From contig JACQGW010000132.1 of NCBI GenBank assembly GCA_016199325.1, positions 1 through 14,779 of the forward strand: a stretch of DNA of 14,779 bases, written 5' to 3'. The notes below the pieces were generated by a model that made no database searches, was not told where the DNA came from, and saw nothing but the letters and a program-made list of their open reading frames with translations. Position numbers and translations under genes: made by a program. Shown here piece after piece: positions 12,951 to 14,779 of the stretch (the stretch's first letter is position 1; each line of letters opens with the position of its first letter). The DNA is from Chloroflexota bacterium. Its GTDB lineage: Bacteria; Chloroflexota; Dehalococcoidia; JACQGW01.

Positions 12951-14779
12951 ATGCCGATCACGGCAGTCCGCACAACCGCGATCAGTGCCCGGACCAGGGC
13001 CTTCGTCGAGAGCCCGCCGCTCGTCGCCGCCGGCTGCGTCCTCCTCCTTCAGCTCTTCGGGCAGATTCCGGTCAACGGGGACCTCTACCTCGCGCTGCCC
13101 ATCGCCAGGAAGGTGGCCGATCCGGCCCTCTACAGCGCCGGCGACCTGATCGTCACCGCCGGACTCCGCGGCCCGTTCCACATCTATCGCCTGGCCGGCA
13201 ACCTCTACCGCCTGCCCGTCGACGTCGATCTCCTCTGGCACGGGCTCTTTCTGGCGTTCCTCTGGCTGTTCTTCCTGGCTACCTGGCGGTTGTCCCACCG
13301 GCTCACCCGCAGCCCGCTCGCCGCCTCGCTGACGCTCGTCCTCCTGGCGACGGCGCCGCCCTTCCGCGGCAGCCTGAACTGGAGCTGGGTGCCGCTCCCG
13401 GCGCTCGTCACGGCGCTCTTCGCCATGCCGCTCGCCATCCTGGCGTTCGCGAGCCTGTTCGCGGGCAACTGGGCTCGGGCCTCGCTCCTGGCCGGCCTGA
13501 CGTTCAACATCCATCCCTACGTCGGCGCCATCACAGCCGCCTGCACCGTGATCGCCGGTGCGGCGTTCGCCGAGACCCCGCGCCGGAAGCTCCTGAGCGT
13601 CCTGGCGGCGGCGACGGCGGCCCCGTCGGCTCTCTACTTGCTGGGGAATCTTGGCGCCAACCTCGACTCGTCGCTCGACGCCGCGTTCTACGCCCAGTTC
13701 CGCACCTACGCCTACCACGCCTTCGTCGAGGACCACTGGCGCCAGGGGTACGCCTGGTTCGCCCTGATGCTCGCCGGCGTCCTCTTCCTGATCCAGCGCC
13801 GCCATTTCAGTCATGAGCGGTTGCCGCTGGTCGCCACGGTTCTCTTGATCCTGCTGGCCCTGCCGATCGCGTACGGCGTCAACGCCTACGCCATCCGGTC
13901 CGGGTTCATCCTCCAGACGTTCCTGTTCCGCTCGACCTACTTCCTGAAGCCCATCAGCTTCGCGATCCTGGTGGCCGGCCTCGCCAACTGGTACTATTCC
14001 CACCGGCACCTGACGCGCCGTGGCCGGGCGCGCGCCCTGGTGGCTCTCGGCTGCCTGGCCGCTGGCGCCGTCAGCCCGCACGTCGGGCTGGCAGAAGCCC
14101 TGGCGCTGGTAGGGCTGACGCTGGTCGTCATCCAGCACTGGCGCTCCCGCTGGTCCGGCATCGCGGTCGCCGGAGCCATCCTGGCCGGCCTGGTCCGGAC
14201 GGTCCCAGGGGCGGTTGCCGGCGTCTTCGGATCGAGCATCGGGCCGGTCGAGGATCTGAGCGTGGGGTTGGTAATCATCGGGGCGGCCCTGCTGGTGGTG
14301 GGAATGACGTGGAAGAAACGGGTTGAGTCGCCTTTAGTGGGCTTGACCAGCGCGTCTGGCAGATCACCCGACGATCCCGGCGGTCTCCCCCCGGTCATGC
14401 TGAGCCACAGCGAGTCACTCGCTGATCCGAGTGGCTCCTCCCCGGTCATGCTGAGCCACAGCGAAGCATCTCTCGGGCCCGAACTGGCAACGCCCGGGAG
14501 ATGCTTCGCTGCGGCTCAGCATGACGATGAGCGGGTGGGTCGATGCGAGAACACCCTCGCATCCCCGCCGATCGACCCGGCGCACGCGGCCGGACATCCG
14601 CTGGCTGGGGAACACCCCTCGCCCCCGGCCCCTCTCCCGCGTGGCGGGCGAGGGGAGACGGGGGAAGCGCACTCACCCCCGGCCCCTCTCCCGCGTGGCG
14701 GGAGAGGGGAGACGGGGGTAGCGCCCTCACCCCCGGCCCCTCTCCCGCGTGGCGGGAGAGGGGAGACGGGGAGCGCGCC
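12951..14779 (+). CDS. polytopic membrane protein, GT-C-like, open at the right edge (3' partial)
   Basis: From the ATG at 12951 the frame runs for 609 codons without a stop to the window end. Residues about 20-455 form a polytopic membrane protein with roughly ten hydrophobic segments. An early external-loop-like stretch NGDLYLALPIARKV carries an Asp where GT-C enzymes have their acidic motif, and a FNIHPYVG segment lies near 185. I do not recognise a specific family; a GT-C-like transferase or membrane protein of unknown function is the best description. From about residue 456 the translation turns into hydrophilic, Pro/Gly/Ser/Arg-rich sequence encoded by dispersed repeats, with PPAPLPRGGRGETG occurring three times with period 18. 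The ancestral protein presumably ended near residue 455; the native stop has been lost or the tail is fortuitously open. It is 7 nt downstream of the SDR gene in the same operon. Confidence 0.7.
   Translation, partial: MPITAVRTTAISARTRAFVESPPLVAAGCVLLLQLFGQIPVNGDLYLALPIARKVADPALYSAGDLIVTAGLRGPFHIYRLAGNLYRLPVDVDLLWHGLFLAFLWLFFLATWRLSHRLTRSPLAASLTLVLLATAPPFRGSLNWSWVPLPALVTALFAMPLAILAFASLFAGNWARASLLAGLTFNIHPYVGAITAACTVIAGAAFAETPRRKLLSVLAAATAAPSALYLLGNLGANLDSSLDAAFYAQFRTYAYHAFVEDHWRQGYAWFALMLAGVLFLIQRRHFSHERLPLVATVLLILLALPIAYGVNAYAIRSGFILQTFLFRSTYFLKPISFAILVAGLANWYYSHRHLTRRGRARALVALGCLAAGAVSPHVGLAEALALVGLTLVVIQHWRSRWSGIAVAGAILAGLVRTVPGAVAGVFGSSIGPVEDLSVGLVIIGAALLVVGMTWKKRVESPLVGLTSASGRSPDDPGGLPPVMLSHSESLADPSGSSPVMLSHSEASLGPELATPGRCFAAAQHDDERVGRCENTLASPPIDPAHAAGHPLAGEHPSPPAPLPRGGRGETGEAHSPPAPLPRGGRGETGVAPSPPAPLPRGGRGETGSA
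14386..14413 (+). repeat. partial copy of the GTCATGCTGAGCC repeat
   Basis: The sequence from CCCCGGTCATGCTGAG through CCACAGCGA is nearly identical to 14435-14464, the left arm of the hairpin element that follows. It looks like a truncated copy with only one arm, followed by divergent sequence. Confidence 0.6.
14445..14525. repeat. 81-bp hairpin repeat (GTCATGCTGAGCC ... GGCTCAGCATGAC)
   Basis: Long inverted repeat: the ~31-nt left arm starting ATGCTGAGCC and the right arm ending GGCTCAGCAT match at about 29 of 31 positions, with a short loop around 14479-14494. The form, a TCATGCTGAGC arm with an AGCGAAGCATCTC centre, matches a class of dispersed repeat that I recall from many bacterial genomes, Chloroflexota included. 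No T-run follows the stem, so it is not a clear terminator. It is translated in frame as part of the tail of the last gene. Confidence 0.8.
14623..14779. repeat. 54-bp tandem repeat, three units, each with a strong hairpin
   Basis: Three units begin with GGCCCCTCTC at 14627, 14681 and 14735, an exact 54-bp period (18 codons). Each contains a palindrome of 12-bp arms, CCCCTCTCCCGC and GCGGGAGAGGGG, around GTG: perfect at 14683-14709 and 14737-14763, with one mismatch at 14629-14655. The array continues to the window edge and may extend beyond it. Because 54 is a multiple of three, the reading frame of the last gene stays open through every unit. Confidence 0.85.

Noticed and set aside
12840..14138. 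432-aa minus-strand frame opposite the last gene
   Set aside because: Composition is Gln/Glu/Arg/Gly-rich without domain signals; the plus frame has about ten hydrophobic segments and continues to the window edge.
14445..14525. Rho-independent terminator
   Set aside because: The stem is long but no T-run follows, and the same arm occurs as a partial direct copy just upstream, so a dispersed repeat is the better reading.
14623..14779. CRISPR array
   Set aside because: The three 54-bp units are nearly identical along their whole length with no variable spacers, and each is a self-palindrome; no cas genes are present.

Overview
The window is a single-strand (+), very GC-rich stretch that reads as one long operon of nine genes. 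Junctions are stop/start overlaps (four ATGA, one GTGA, one 14-nt overlap) or gaps of 3 and 7 nt. High GC, strong third-position GC bias, abundance of GT-C membrane glycosyltransferases and several families of dispersed palindromic or short-period repeats suggest a free-living high-GC bacterium. Chloroflexota is my best guess, but no phylogenetic marker is present, so this is an inference of low to moderate confidence.

Layout: 1-143 is a leader with a possible extended -10 promoter. 144-3065 encodes a 973-aa fusion of a GT87-like and a GT39-like membrane glycosyltransferase. 3062-4567 and 4564-6933 encode two more GT-C-type membrane proteins. 6930-8114 is a radical SAM enzyme with a SPASM-like Cys-rich C-terminus, 8111-8914 a class I SAM methyltransferase, and 8918-9340 a 140-aa soluble protein I do not recognise. 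9327-11183 is a three-part fusion (GT2, zinc ribbon, methyltransferase). 11180-12943 is a tandem fusion of an extended SDR (epimerase/dehydratase type) and a classical SDR. 12951 to the window end is a further polytopic membrane protein whose frame stays open off the right edge.

Working model (inference): the cytoplasmic enzymes (two SDR domains, two methyltransferase domains, a radical SAM enzyme and a GT2-like domain) make or modify an activated, possibly polyprenyl-linked, sugar or lipid. The GT-C proteins use polyprenyl-phosphate sugars on the outer face of the membrane to assemble a surface glycoconjugate. The GT2 domain lacks the usual DxD motif, so its catalytic competence is in doubt.

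The most unusual feature is that at least five dispersed-repeat insertions are read in frame as protein, all in the membrane-protein genes and none recognised in the soluble-enzyme genes. They are: a 10-bp-period repeat in genes 1 and 3; a ~109-bp MITE-like palindrome in gene 1 whose removal between GGCCT direct repeats would restore a seamless frame; a palindromic repeat forming the tail of gene 3; and a dense repeat cluster (81-bp hairpin plus three 54-bp tandem hairpin units) forming the open-ended tail of gene 9.
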